A stretch of DNA of 33,836 bases, from contig DFQD01000064.1 in assembly GCA_002377605.1 (NCBI GenBank), positions 1-33,836 on the forward strand. Reading direction: 5' to 3'. Made by a program: the position numbers and the translations under genes. Source of the stretch: Gammaproteobacteria bacterium UBA3498. Its GTDB lineage: Bacteria > Pseudomonadota > Gammaproteobacteria > Pseudomonadales > Pseudohongiellaceae. Below, one piece after another: positions 7,563 to 16,769 of this stretch. The notes under the pieces are model-generated. The model worked only from the letters and a program-made list of their open reading frames with translations. It ran no database searches and had not been told where the DNA came from. The first letter of the stretch is position 1; each line of letters begins with the position of its first letter.

Positions 7563-8522
7563 TTAGTGCTCTTCATTTGCTTTTAAATGTTCCTCATCTT
7601 TCACTAAGTATTCGAAAGATTCGCGTTTCTTTCCCCACATCGTTGCCAGAATAGAGCCGCTTATATTGTGCCATACACTAAACAATGCACCTGGTAGTGC
7701 TGCAGTAGCGGAAAAGTACTGTAAAGCTAGAGCTACACCAAGTCCGGAGTTCTGCATTCCGACCTCAATGGCGATTGTCTGGCTTTGTTTAATATTGAAT
7801 CCACACAGGCGGCTTACGAAGAATCCTCCAGCTAAACCGAGTGTGTTGTGCAGAACAACCGCAGCTAATGTTAGCACTCCGATATCGAGTAAACGTACAG
7901 AGTTTAGTCCAACAACAATTGCAATTATTAACAAAATAAAAACGATGGAAAGAGACGGTAAAAATATTTCAATCTTTGAAACTTGAGGGTGTGCTAAATG
8001 CTTTATCAGCATCCCAGCGAATACTGGCAAGAAAACCATCTGTAAGATGCTTATTAACATGCCCAAAGAATTTACACTTACTGTCTCTGATAAATAGAAT
8101 GTGCATAGAAATGGTGTTGCGAATACTCCAACTAAAGTTGAAGTCATTGTCATTGATATCGAAAGTGCAACATCACCTTTTGCTAGATAACTGATTACAT
8201 TTGATGCTGTTCCTCCGGCGCAACTTCCAACTAGAACCATGCCAACAGTTAATTGGGTTGACAGTTGCAACATTCCTGACAAAGTGAGCGCAAGTATTGG
8301 CATGAGTATAAATTGCAGGAGCACGCCAATAATGACAGCTCGTGGATCTTTGGTTATTCGGGAAAAATCTTCTTTGTTTAACGTTAGCCCCATCATGAAC
8401 ATTATGCCTGCTAACAAAGGTACGATGGCTGTCTCCAGTGAGCTAAACGGTTCGTTGAACACGAAGGCGGCTATGGAGAGCAATATGGCCCATAGTGGAA
8501 AGAATTGGTTAAAAAATGCCAT
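7563..8522 (-). CDS. Bile acid:sodium symporter family transporter
   Basis: A membrane protein of about 319 residues with 9-10 hydrophobic segments, belonging to the BASS/SBF family (PF01758). Diagnostic stretches are GSCAGGTASNVISYLAKGDV, which holds sodium-site residues, and EVGMQNSGLGVALA in the later half. Family members carry bile acids, pyruvate, pantoate or other organic anions with sodium; no neighbour reveals the substrate. The frame can be extended to a TTG at 8543, but the ATG at 8522 (MAFFNQFFPLWA) matches the usual N-terminus of the family. Neither start has a clear ribosome site. It is monocistronic, with long untranslated DNA on both sides. Confidence 0.9.
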   Translation of the reverse strand: MAFFNQFFPLWAILLSIAAFVFNEPFSSLETAIVPLLAGIMFMMGLTLNKEDFSRITKDPRAVIIGVLLQFILMPILALTLSGMLQLSTQLTVGMVLVGSCAGGTASNVISYLAKGDVALSISMTMTSTLVGVFATPFLCTFYLSETVSVNSLGMLISILQMVFLPVFAGMLIKHLAHPQVSKIEIFLPSLSIVFILLIIAIVVGLNSVRLLDIGVLTLAAVVLHNTLGLAGGFFVSRLCGFNIKQSQTIAIEVGMQNSGLGVALALQYFSATAALPGALFSVWHNISGSILATMWGKKRESFEYLVKDEEHLKANEEH

Positions 8523-9104
8523 AAATTGAATGTAGTTATTCAAATCAAACCAATGAGTATGGTTTATTCATCGTTATCCGGAGTTTTTCCTTAAATTCAG
8601 TTTGCGTTTAATTTCGTGCAACTTAGATTGAGCCAGAATTCATAATTTAGCGGCTGTAACTTTCTTGCGAATTATGTGTCTCAGGCTGACCTTATTAAGG
8701 AATCTGCAAGGGGAATAACTTTCGGACATCTTTTGTATTAATCGCGGTTAATAGCAAATGATCAAGAAAGCACTTCTTTTAGGTTACCATTTAGCTCTTC
8801 TTAGATAGAGGAAGACTGGTTTTAGTTCGACCTTATTAATTTTTGCGCAGTTGGCCCTTGGTATTATGGCGTAACATATCAATTAGGGCGATTTTCAGGC
8901 ACGAAAAGAGACAGAATAATAACTTTAAACCTATGATTTCCCGACAAAAAACCGCGATTTTCTGCGAAATTAAAGCTGTTCGATATTGCAAAATTCAAAT
9001 ACTGCAACCTCTTTGCCCATTTCCCTTCTTTCTAATATTCTTCTGACTGTTTAGCAGATGCTTTAAGCTACATAGAATCCAAGCGCGTAGGACGGGAGAG
9101 AATA
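8523..9104. other. Gene-free intergenic stretch with a short direct repeat
   Basis: Between the minus-strand transporter and the plus-strand exported protein I see no convincing gene. The 11-base sequence GACCTTATTAA occurs twice in the same orientation at 8688-8698 and 8829-8839. A 67-codon frame at 8843-9046 has no ribosome site and no family resemblance. The region should hold divergent promoters for the transporter and for the gene upstream of the formate dehydrogenase operon, but I cannot pin them down. Confidence 0.5.
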
Positions 9105-10115
9105 ATGAGAAAAATTTTAAAGTCTTCAATTTGTGTACTTCTTTTATTTACAAGCTGGAATGGATTTGCAGCTGCGGAGTGCGATGCGGACGGGGATGTC
9201 CAATTTCTTTGTGGGCCAGTAAGTCCTGAGGATCTTGCTCAGGTCCCTGATTCGCCTTGGGTTGTTGCTTCAGGTATGGAGGATGAAGGCTATCTGTATT
9301 TCACTAATAGTGATGATCTTAGCACCATTGTGGCCTACCCGGCGGCCAATGCCGGTCATGAGTTGAATGATCGTTTTGCAGATTGCCCTGGGCCACTCAT
9401 TTCTGGTTTTCGCCCCCATGGAGTAAATCTGGTTCGTGGTGGAAATGGAATCCATACATTATTAGTGGTACGCCATGGCGACAGAGAGTCCATCGAAGTT
9501 TTTGAGATCGAGGAAACTACATCTACTCCTGAGCTAACCTGGATCGGCTGTGTCATGGCTCCGGATGGCATTGTCTTTAATTCTGTAGTTGCTACTCCTG
9601 AGCGAGGCATGGCAGCGACCCATATGAATCTACCTATGGGTGCTGTTTACGAATGGCAGCCCGGTGCAGATTGGGAACAAGTGCCAGGAAGTGTAAGTGC
9701 AGGGCCAAATGGTATAGAGATCTCACCCGATGGCAAATGGTTTTACATCGGAGGTTGGGGAACGCGATCCATAATTAAGTTGTCTCGTGGACAGAGTGAA
9801 GTCATAGTGAATTCTGTAGACCTTCCCCATCACGTGGATAACGTTCGCTGGTCTACCGATGGTTCGCTTTTGGCAGCGGGACATGTTGGCCCCGAAATGA
9901 GTTCTATAATTACTTGTCTCTCGCAACAACAGTGTGATGGAGTATCTACTCGTGTAACACGAGTGGACGTCAATAATCTAACTGCAAGAGAAATAATTAA
10001 CTATCCCTCAAATCCGCAATTCCTGCTTGGGACTGTTGCAATCGAAATAGGTAATGAAGTGTGGGTAGGAGGAATCGCCGGAAGTAATCGTATTGCCCGC
10101 TTTGAGTATAGGTGA
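9105..10115 (+). CDS. Exported SMP-30/paraoxonase-like beta-propeller protein
   Basis: A 336-residue protein with a signal peptide (ILKSSICVLLLFTSWNGFA, cut before AAEC) and several cysteines in the mature part, so it is probably periplasmic. Repeated beta-propeller blades are suggested by PNGIEISPDGKWFYIGGW, HHVDNVRWSTDGSLLAAG and a FRPHGVNL segment like those of paraoxonases, gluconolactonases and strictosidine-synthase-like proteins. The ribosome site GGGAGAG is well placed before the ATG. The stop is 21 bases before fdsG, so it may be the first gene of the formate dehydrogenase transcript. Such proteins are often lactonases or arylesterases; the actual activity is unknown. Confidence 0.78.
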   Translation: MRKILKSSICVLLLFTSWNGFAAAECDADGDVQFLCGPVSPEDLAQVPDSPWVVASGMEDEGYLYFTNSDDLSTIVAYPAANAGHELNDRFADCPGPLISGFRPHGVNLVRGGNGIHTLLVVRHGDRESIEVFEIEETTSTPELTWIGCVMAPDGIVFNSVVATPERGMAATHMNLPMGAVYEWQPGADWEQVPGSVSAGPNGIEISPDGKWFYIGGWGTRSIIKLSRGQSEVIVNSVDLPHHVDNVRWSTDGSLLAAGHVGPEMSSIITCLSQQQCDGVSTRVTRVDVNNLTAREIINYPSNPQFLLGTVAIEIGNEVWVGGIAGSNRIARFEYR

Positions 10116-10136
10116 GTTATACCGGAGTAGAATCTC

Positions 10137-10634
10137 ATGTCTATTGACAAGGAAGCATCCAGGGAAGAAATGGTTTTGGCGATCGTCTCTAAATATAAAG
10201 AGATACCTGGCCCGCTGTTAGTTGTTTTACATGAAATCCAGCAGGAATTAGGATTTATTCCGCCAGAATTTATTCCTGGCATTGCGGAAGGTCTTAATCT
10301 TTCTCGCGCTGAGATCCATGGTGTCATTAGTTTCTACCATTTCTTCCGTTCAACTCCCGCCGGTCGCTACACCATACAATTATGTCGAGCTGAATCTTGT
10401 CAGGCCATGGGGAGTCGAGAATTGGAGCGGCATGCCAAGAAGTCTTTGGAAATTGATTTTCATCAAACCACAGCGGACGGACAAATTACTCTCGAACCGG
10501 TTTATTGCCTGGGTAATTGTGCTTGTTCGCCAGCTATACGAGTTGGTGACGCCATTCATGCTCATGTCGGTGCAGAATCATTTGATGCAATAGTTAATGA
10601 ATTGATTTCTGAAAAGGTCGAGGTGAAAAACTGA
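10137..10634 (+). CDS. fdsG: NAD-dependent formate dehydrogenase gamma subunit
   Basis: A 165-residue NuoE-like [2Fe-2S] subunit. The cluster ligands follow the family pattern: Cys83 and Cys88 (CRAESC) and Cys124 and Cys128 (CLGNC). In the soluble Fds complex it sits next to the FMN subunit and takes part in electron transfer towards NAD. A GGAG site lies 9 bases before the ATG. It overlaps fdsB by one base (TGATG), showing translational coupling. It is assigned to Fds rather than to complex I because fdsB, fdsA, fdhD and fdsD follow and no other nuo gene is present. Confidence 0.95.
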   Translation: MSIDKEASREEMVLAIVSKYKEIPGPLLVVLHEIQQELGFIPPEFIPGIAEGLNLSRAEIHGVISFYHFFRSTPAGRYTIQLCRAESCQAMGSRELERHAKKSLEIDFHQTTADGQITLEPVYCLGNCACSPAIRVGDAIHAHVGAESFDAIVNELISEKVEVKN

Positions 10635-12178
10635 TGGCTAACATCAAAGTCTATGTGCCTCGTGATACTACTGCTTGCTCATTAGGTGCAGATTCAGTCG
10701 CTGTAAGTTTGCAGCATTACTTCAGTAATAACGACATTGACTGCGAAGTTGTTAGAAGCGGCTCCCGTGGTCTCTACTGGTTAGAGCCACTGATAGAAAT
10801 TGAGACTGATTCGGGACGCATCGCATACGGCCCAATAGGTCCCAACATAATCGATGAATTTATCGCCGCAAAATTTTGGAAGATAAACAAGGAGCATTGG
10901 AGTTACCTTGGTGTTGTGGATGAAATTCCTTATTTACAGAAACAACAGCGAGTTACTTTTGCCAGAGTCGGTGTAATTGATCCCCTTTCATTGAGTGACT
11001 ATGAAAACCATTTTGGTTTTTCCGGATTAAAGCAAGCACTTGATATGTCAAGCCAGGAAATCGTTTCCCAGATAAAAGATTCAGGTTTGCGTGGGAGAGG
11101 TGGAGCCGCTTTTCCTACCGGAATTAAATGGCAAACCGTATTGGATACAAAGTCAGTTCAGAAGTATGTGGTTTGTAATGCCGATGAAGGAGACTCCGGT
11201 ACTTATTCTGACCGTATGCTTATGGAAAGCGATCCGTTGTGTTTAATTGAAGGAATGACCATTGCAGGAATCGCAGTTGGTGCAGACAAAGGATATATCT
11301 ATTTAAGAGATGAGTATCCCCTTGCGTTTTCTGTGTTAGAAGAAGCCATTGTGCTGGCAAGAAATAGTAATTTTCTGGGCGAAAATATTTTAGACAGCGG
11401 CAAGAACTTTGATCTCGAAATTCGACTAGGTGCTGGCGCTTATATCTGCGGTGAAGAAACTTCGATGTTAGAGAGTCTGGAAGGGAAGCGGGGTGAAGTT
11501 CGTCCCAAACCACCGTTGCCTGCGATCAAAGGCTTATTTGGTAAGCCTACTGTAATTAATAACGTAATTTCTCTAGCTTCGGTTGCAGCTATTATTGTCA
11601 ATGGCGCCTCATCTTATCAGAACTATGGCGTCAATCGGTCCCGCGGCACACTGCCATTCCAACTATCGGGCAATATTAAATACGCCGGCCTAGTGGAGAT
11701 TCCATTCGGTGCAACACTCAAAGATTTGCTTTACGAGTATGGTGGAGGCTCACGCAGTGGCAGACCGCTAAAAGCAGTACAAGTAGGCGGCCCTTTAGGT
11801 GCTTACTTACCAGAAAGTCAGTGGGATACGCCTTTGGATTATGAAGCCTTTGCTTCCATTGGTGGCATGCTTGGCCACGGTGGCATCGTTGCTTTCGATG
11901 ATACTGTGGATATGTGCGCGCAGGCTCGGTTCTCCATGGAGTTCTGTGCCATTGAATCCTGCGGCAAATGCACTCCCTGCCGCATCGGCTCGGTGCGGGG
12001 AGTTGAGGTTATTGATCGAATTAAAGCGGGAGAAAATTCTGTTAAAAACAAGGAATTACTGTTGGAACTTTGCGATACAATGGTGACGGGCTCTCTCTGT
12101 GCCATGGGTGGTTTAACTCCATATCCCGTGCGCAGTGCGCTGGAGTATTTTGCCGAAGATTTCGAGTCGGGTAGTTAA
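10634..12178 (+). CDS. fdsB: NAD-dependent formate dehydrogenase beta subunit (FMN, NAD-binding)
   Basis: A 514-residue NuoF-like flavoprotein. The first ~110 residues form the extra thioredoxin-like domain found in FdsB/HoxF-type subunits. GLRGRGGAAFPTGIKW (residues 151-166) and CNADEGDSGTYSDR form the FMN and NADH site, an SLBB-like region follows, and Cys443, Cys446, Cys449 (CGKCTPC) and Cys489 bind a [4Fe-4S] cluster. It passes electrons from formate to NAD. GAGGTG before the ATG, inside the end of fdsG, serves as ribosome site. Confidence 0.96.
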   Translation: MANIKVYVPRDTTACSLGADSVAVSLQHYFSNNDIDCEVVRSGSRGLYWLEPLIEIETDSGRIAYGPIGPNIIDEFIAAKFWKINKEHWSYLGVVDEIPYLQKQQRVTFARVGVIDPLSLSDYENHFGFSGLKQALDMSSQEIVSQIKDSGLRGRGGAAFPTGIKWQTVLDTKSVQKYVVCNADEGDSGTYSDRMLMESDPLCLIEGMTIAGIAVGADKGYIYLRDEYPLAFSVLEEAIVLARNSNFLGENILDSGKNFDLEIRLGAGAYICGEETSMLESLEGKRGEVRPKPPLPAIKGLFGKPTVINNVISLASVAAIIVNGASSYQNYGVNRSRGTLPFQLSGNIKYAGLVEIPFGATLKDLLYEYGGGSRSGRPLKAVQVGGPLGAYLPESQWDTPLDYEAFASIGGMLGHGGIVAFDDTVDMCAQARFSMEFCAIESCGKCTPCRIGSVRGVEVIDRIKAGENSVKNKELLLELCDTMVTGSLCAMGGLTPYPVRSALEYFAEDFESGS

Positions 12179-12192
12179 AGGTACTTATACGC

Positions 12193-15096
12193 ATGTTGCA
12201 GTATTACGACCCAAACAAGAACTCACAACCAGGACAGGTCATTGACCCTCGCAGGGACTATGGGACGCCAGCGATTCCTATTGATGCTGATGAGACGGTT
12301 CAGTTAATCACCTTATCTATCGACGGCCAAGAAGTGAAAATGCCTGAAGGCACTTCCATCATGCGAGCAGCAGCTCATCTCGATATTAATATTCCTCGAT
12401 TATGTGCTACCGATTCACTGCAGGCATTTGGTTCTTGCCGAATATGTTTGGTGCAGATTGAAGGTCGCAAAGGATTCCCCGCTTCATGCACGACTCAGGT
12501 TGAAGAGGGGATGATAGTGCGAACGCAATCCCAGGAGACAGCCAAACTGCGGCGCAATATTATGGAGTTGTATATCTCTGATCATCCCTTGGACTGTTTA
12601 ACCTGTGCAGCCAATGGGGATTGTCAATTGCAGGACATGGCCGGAACAGTGGGTTTAAGGGAAGTACGCTATGGTTATCATGGTGAAAATCATCTCGATG
12701 CAGTAAAAGATGAAAGTCATTCTTATTTCACTTTTGACCCAGCCAAATGCATCGTCTGTTCTCGCTGTGTGCGAGCCTGTGAAGAAGTACAGGGAACTTT
12801 TGCTTTAACGATTGATGGTCGTGGTTTCGAATCGAAAGTTTCCGCAGGCCAGAATGAAGCCTTCATGGATTCAGAATGTGTGTCATGTGGCGCTTGCGTA
12901 CAGGCCTGTCCGACGGCCACATTGATGGAGAACTCCGTCATCGAAAACGGTTTACCAGAACATGATGTTGTAACTACTTGCGCTTATTGTGGAGTAGGTT
13001 GTGCATTTAAGGCAGAAGTGAGGGGTGATCAAGTCGTCAGAATGGTGCCTTTTAAAGGTGGTAAAGCTAATCGTGGTCACTCTTGTGTTAAAGGCCGCTT
13101 TGCGTTTGGTTATTCAACCCACAAAGATCGTATTACTAAACCCATGATCCGCAACAATATCGATGAACCCTGGCAACAGGCAAGTTGGGAAGAGGCGGTT
13201 GAGTTTGCTGCAAATAAAATAAAAACAATACAAAAAGAATATGGTAGTGATTCCGTTGGTGGGATTACTTCATCACGCTGCACTAACGAAGAAACTTATC
13301 TGGTACAAAAATTAGTTCGAGCTGCTTTTGGCAATAACAACGTCGATACCTGCGCCCGGGTCTGTCACTCCCCAACAGGCTATGGTTTAAAAACTACCCT
13401 GGGTGAATCTGCGGGAACGCAAACCTTTGATTCAATCGAAAAGTCAGACGTCATTATCGTAATTGGCGCAAACCCAACCGACGCCCATCCAGTGTTCGCT
13501 TCGCGCATGAAACGGCGTTTGCGGGAAGGTGCGAAGCTAATTGTCGCTGATCCGCGTCGGATAGATCTAGTTAAGAGCCCTCACATTAATAGTGAACATC
13601 ACTTAAATCTTTTACCTGGAACTAATGTCGCGCTTTTAAATGCTTTAGCTCATGTCATTGTCCGTGAGGGTTTAGAAGACAAGGAATTTATTGAATTACG
13701 CTGTGAAGATGACGCATTTCTTCACTGGAAAGAATTTATCAGCGATCCGAAAAATTCGCCGGAGGCGATGGCCCAAGTCACCGGAGTGCCGGCGGAGCGC
13801 ATTATTGCGGCGGCAAAACTCTATGGAAGAGCACGTAACGGCGCAATCTATTACGGTCTTGGCGTAACCGAACATAGCCAAGGATCTACTGCAGTAATGG
13901 CAATCGCAAATCTTGCCATGCTTACAGGCAATATTGGTCGTGAAGGTGTTGGAGTAAATCCATTGCGGGGGCAGAATAACGTGCAAGGCGCCTGTGATAT
14001 GGGATCGTTTCCGCATGAGTTGCCAGGTTATCGCCATGTGTCAATCGATAGTGTGCGCGAACCTTTTGAAAAATTATGGGGAGTAACCATTAAGAATGAG
14101 CCCGGACTGCGAATCCCGAATATGTTTGATGCAGCGGTTGCTGGAAGATTTAAAGGGCTGTATTGCCAGGGTGAAGATCTAGCGCAATCAGATCCTAACA
14201 CCCAACATGTGGTAGATGCGTTGAGGAATCTGGATTGCTTAATTGTTCAAGATATCTTTCTAAACGAAACTGCAAAATTCGCTCATGTGTTTTTACCAGG
14301 AGCTTCTTTTCTAGAAAAAGACGGCACGTTTACTAATGCCGAGCGACGGATATCGCCTGTACGCAAAGTAATGGCGCCTTTAAGCGGGAAAGCGGACTGG
14401 GAAGTAACTATGGTGCTCTCCAAAGCATTGGGTTTTGAAATGAATTACCAGCACCCGTCGGAAATCATGGATGAGATAGCTCAGCTAACCCCTACCTTTG
14501 AGGGCGTGAGCTATCAGCGGCTCGACGAAGAAGGCTCTATACAGTGGCCGTGTAACGATGCGTCACCTTATGGCACGCCCATAATGCATGTTGAAGAATT
14601 TGTTCGGGGTGAGGGTTTCTTTGCGGTTACCGAATATGTGGCTACTGATGAGAAAGTCACGAAACGTTTTCCATTGTTAATGACGACTGGAAGAGTTTTA
14701 TCTCAATATAACGTTGGAGCGCAAACCCGTCGTACCGTTAATATGGAATGGCACAGTGAAGATGTTCTCGAGATCCATCCTCATGATGCAGAGTATCGTG
14801 GTATCGATCATGGCGATATGTTGCAAGTCTCCAGTCGTGCTGGCGACACTATGTTGCGTGCTGACATAACAGAAAGAGTTCAACCGGGCGTTGTCTACAC
14901 GACCTTCCATCATCCTGAAACCGGCGCCAATGTGGTAACTACGGATAATTCTGATTGGGCAACTAACTGCCCCGAATATAAGGTTACAGCGGTCGAAGTA
15001 CGTAAAATGAGCGGTCAATCAGATTGGCAATCCAGCTACGAAAAATTCTCCCAACAACAAGTCGCTTTCTTACAGGAAGCCGAAACACAAGCTTGA
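12193..15096 (+). CDS. fdsA: NAD-dependent formate dehydrogenase catalytic alpha subunit
   Basis: A 967-residue molybdenum (or tungsten) bis-MGD enzyme oxidising formate to CO2. From the N-terminus there is a [2Fe-2S] ferredoxin domain (CATDSLQAFGSCRICL), a His/Cys cluster (DHPLDCLTCAANGDC), two [4Fe-4S] motifs (CIVCSRCVRAC, CVSCGACVQACP) and a further one (CAYCGVGC). The catalytic domain holds the metal ligand Cys391 followed by His392 (CARVCHSPTGYG). The ligand codon is TGT, so this is the cysteine form, not selenocysteine. The C-terminal molybdopterin-dinucleotide domain begins near residue 835. The gap from fdsB is 14 bases, with a weak AAAGG ribosome site. The length fits FdsA of known aerobic, soluble formate dehydrogenases. 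Confidence 0.97.
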   Translation: MLQYYDPNKNSQPGQVIDPRRDYGTPAIPIDADETVQLITLSIDGQEVKMPEGTSIMRAAAHLDINIPRLCATDSLQAFGSCRICLVQIEGRKGFPASCTTQVEEGMIVRTQSQETAKLRRNIMELYISDHPLDCLTCAANGDCQLQDMAGTVGLREVRYGYHGENHLDAVKDESHSYFTFDPAKCIVCSRCVRACEEVQGTFALTIDGRGFESKVSAGQNEAFMDSECVSCGACVQACPTATLMENSVIENGLPEHDVVTTCAYCGVGCAFKAEVRGDQVVRMVPFKGGKANRGHSCVKGRFAFGYSTHKDRITKPMIRNNIDEPWQQASWEEAVEFAANKIKTIQKEYGSDSVGGITSSRCTNEETYLVQKLVRAAFGNNNVDTCARVCHSPTGYGLKTTLGESAGTQTFDSIEKSDVIIVIGANPTDAHPVFASRMKRRLREGAKLIVADPRRIDLVKSPHINSEHHLNLLPGTNVALLNALAHVIVREGLEDKEFIELRCEDDAFLHWKEFISDPKNSPEAMAQVTGVPAERIIAAAKLYGRARNGAIYYGLGVTEHSQGSTAVMAIANLAMLTGNIGREGVGVNPLRGQNNVQGACDMGSFPHELPGYRHVSIDSVREPFEKLWGVTIKNEPGLRIPNMFDAAVAGRFKGLYCQGEDLAQSDPNTQHVVDALRNLDCLIVQDIFLNETAKFAHVFLPGASFLEKDGTFTNAERRISPVRKVMAPLSGKADWEVTMVLSKALGFEMNYQHPSEIMDEIAQLTPTFEGVSYQRLDEEGSIQWPCNDASPYGTPIMHVEEFVRGEGFFAVTEYVATDEKVTKRFPLLMTTGRVLSQYNVGAQTRRTVNMEWHSEDVLEIHPHDAEYRGIDHGDMLQVSSRAGDTMLRADITERVQPGVVYTTFHHPETGANVVTTDNSDWATNCPEYKVTAVEVRKMSGQSDWQSSYEKFSQQQVAFLQEAETQA

Positions 15097-15103
15097 TCCT
15101 TCC

Positions 15104-15904
15104 GTGAGCGATTCGACAGGCTTAAAAACTCAATCGGTAAAAATCTGGTCAGATCAGTCTATCAACCAGAAATCGGATGCCATTGCTGAAGAAGTCCCTA
15201 TCGCTTTGGTTTATAACGATGTTTCCCACGCGGTAATGATGGGAACTCCCACCGATCTTGAAGCTTTCGCCATAGGTTTTAGTTTGAGTGAAGGCATTAT
15301 TGGGAAGAAAGATGATATCTACGATATTAAGTGCGCTTCCGGTCTAGATGGCGTCGAAGTTAGTCTCACCATTTCCAATCAGCGCTTTGCCGAACTTAAA
15401 GAAAGAAGACGCAGTCTGACTGGTCGTACCGGTTGTGGTATTTGTGGTTCTGAATCACTAAAACAGGTACGTCTGAAAGCTAAACCAGTCACAAATCATT
15501 TTGATGTGAGTCATGAGGCTGTTAATCAGGCTGTCGAACAATTGAGCACTAAGCAACCATTACAAAATTCTACTGGGGCGGTTCATGGTGCAGCCTGGTG
15601 TAATAGTTATGGAAACATACTAGAAATTTGCGAAGACGTAGGGCGCCATAATGCTTTGGATAAACTGATTGGTGTATTAGCGCAGAAGGATTTATTGCAA
15701 GATGACTATTTAAGTAATGGGTTTATGCTAGTTTCCAGTCGAGCAAGTTACGAAATGGTACAAAAAACTGCCATGGTCAATGCTTCTGTACTTGTGGCAG
15801 TATCCGCGGCAACAACCATGGCGATCGATATGGCTCAGCAACTTGGAGTAACATTGGTTGGCTTTGCCAGGAAAAATAGACACGTTACTTACGTTGATTC
15901 CTAA
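15104..15904 (+). CDS. fdhD: Formate dehydrogenase accessory sulfurtransferase FdhD (FdsC)
   Basis: A 266-residue FdhD family protein, called FdsC in fds operons. It takes sulfur from IscS-type desulfurase and inserts it at the molybdenum centre, without which FdsA is inactive. The paired cysteines Cys111 and Cys114 (RTGCGICGSES) and the later GAVHGAAW and EDVGRHNALDKLIG motifs are intact. It begins with GTG 7 bases after the fdsA stop; there is no clear ribosome site, so translation may depend on fdsA. Confidence 0.95.
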   Translation: MSDSTGLKTQSVKIWSDQSINQKSDAIAEEVPIALVYNDVSHAVMMGTPTDLEAFAIGFSLSEGIIGKKDDIYDIKCASGLDGVEVSLTISNQRFAELKERRRSLTGRTGCGICGSESLKQVRLKAKPVTNHFDVSHEAVNQAVEQLSTKQPLQNSTGAVHGAAWCNSYGNILEICEDVGRHNALDKLIGVLAQKDLLQDDYLSNGFMLVSSRASYEMVQKTAMVNASVLVAVSAATTMAIDMAQQLGVTLVGFARKNRHVTYVDS

Positions 15905-15915
15905 GCATTAATGCA

Positions 15916-16146
15916 ATGACAGATGGCGAACTAAAACACTTAATCAAGATGGCGAATCAAATTAGCGATAATTTGAGTCATGGTGATGAAGCAGAAATCA
16001 TTGCAACCCGCGTTGCGGAACATATGATCCGGTTTTGGGCTCCTTCCATGAAAGCTAAGATTATTCAGTATTTGGACGCGGGGGGAGAAGATTTAAAGGA
16101 ACCAACAAGGTTGGCGGTACGGAAGATTTCTACAGCCGGTAATTAA
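15916..16146 (+). CDS. fdsD: Formate dehydrogenase delta subunit
   Basis: A 76-residue protein matching the small FdsD family: LIKMANQISDN near the start and AEHMIRFWAPSMKAKII in the middle. FdsD is needed for a fully active Fds complex. It lies 11 bases after fdhD and closes the order G-B-A-C-D seen in Cupriavidus-type fds operons. Its 3' end overlaps the convergent hypothetical gene by 4 bases. Confidence 0.93.
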   Translation: MTDGELKHLIKMANQISDNLSHGDEAEIIATRVAEHMIRFWAPSMKAKIIQYLDAGGEDLKEPTRLAVRKISTAGN

Positions 16147-16550
16147 TTATCTAGCCCAATGATTTCCATGCGCTCATTGCTGGCAACTGCAATGGATCGG
16201 CCGTCGATTGTTACAAAGGAACGCTCTTCCAATTGGTATTTATAAACTTCGTAACTCACCGGTGCAGATTGATTGTCTCTATGAAGATTGATGGTTAATA
16301 CTATGTGGTCGTCTTGCCAATCGAAATAGTAAAGAGATGCTCCAAGCCCAACCATTAGCACCAGAAATATGTAAGCCCCCACACGTAAATCTGCAGCCAA
16401 TTCATCTTTACCAGATGATATTTTTTCTCGGTCTTTATCAACAGTAATTGATTTTGGCGCGGCCGCGTTTTCGCTTTGTATATGTCGTTGCCGCAATACA
16501 AAAAATGCTCCAATAATTACTACTGTGGTTAAAAGCAATTTGCTTAGCAT
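16143..16550 (-). CDS. Small two-segment membrane protein, function unknown
   Basis: A 135-residue protein that I do not recognise. Residues 4-19 form an N-terminal hydrophobic segment, residues 57-76 a second one (VGAYIFLVLMVGLGASLYYF), with a charged linker between them. After the second comes a beta-rich domain of about 55 residues (YEVYKYQLEERSFVTIDGRS) that probably faces the periplasm. It converges on fdsD and overlaps it by 4 bases, so co-regulation with the fds operon is unlikely. It is probably a real gene: the hydrophobic pattern and clean ATG support it, but there is no clear ribosome site. Confidence 0.65.
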   Translation of the reverse strand: MLSKLLLTTVVIIGAFFVLRQRHIQSENAAAPKSITVDKDREKISSGKDELAADLRVGAYIFLVLMVGLGASLYYFDWQDDHIVLTINLHRDNQSAPVSYEVYKYQLEERSFVTIDGRSIAVASNERMEIIGLDN

Positions 16551-16769
16551 TTCACCTACTTTGGTGTGTTACAGGATTGGTTTAGTGCTGATAATAACAG
16601 TCGTGTGGCTTACTGTCCTTGTTTTCACTAACCGTTAATTGAGGACTGCGGTTGTGAGTGCAATAATGAAACTAATTACAAACATTTGCAGTTTAACCTT
16701 ATATATCGCCCAACTTTAGCTATTTTGAACAAACCTTTAGACGATTCAAATTATTACGTTGCCCCGGGA

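Noticed and set aside
8843..9046. 67-codon frame on the plus strand
   Set aside because: No ribosome site, and the composition is unlike a folded protein; it looks like chance in non-coding DNA.
10137..15096. NuoE-NuoF-NuoG of respiratory complex I
   Set aside because: The large subunit has a full formate dehydrogenase catalytic domain with CARVCHSPTG, and fdhD and fdsD follow. No other nuo genes are present.
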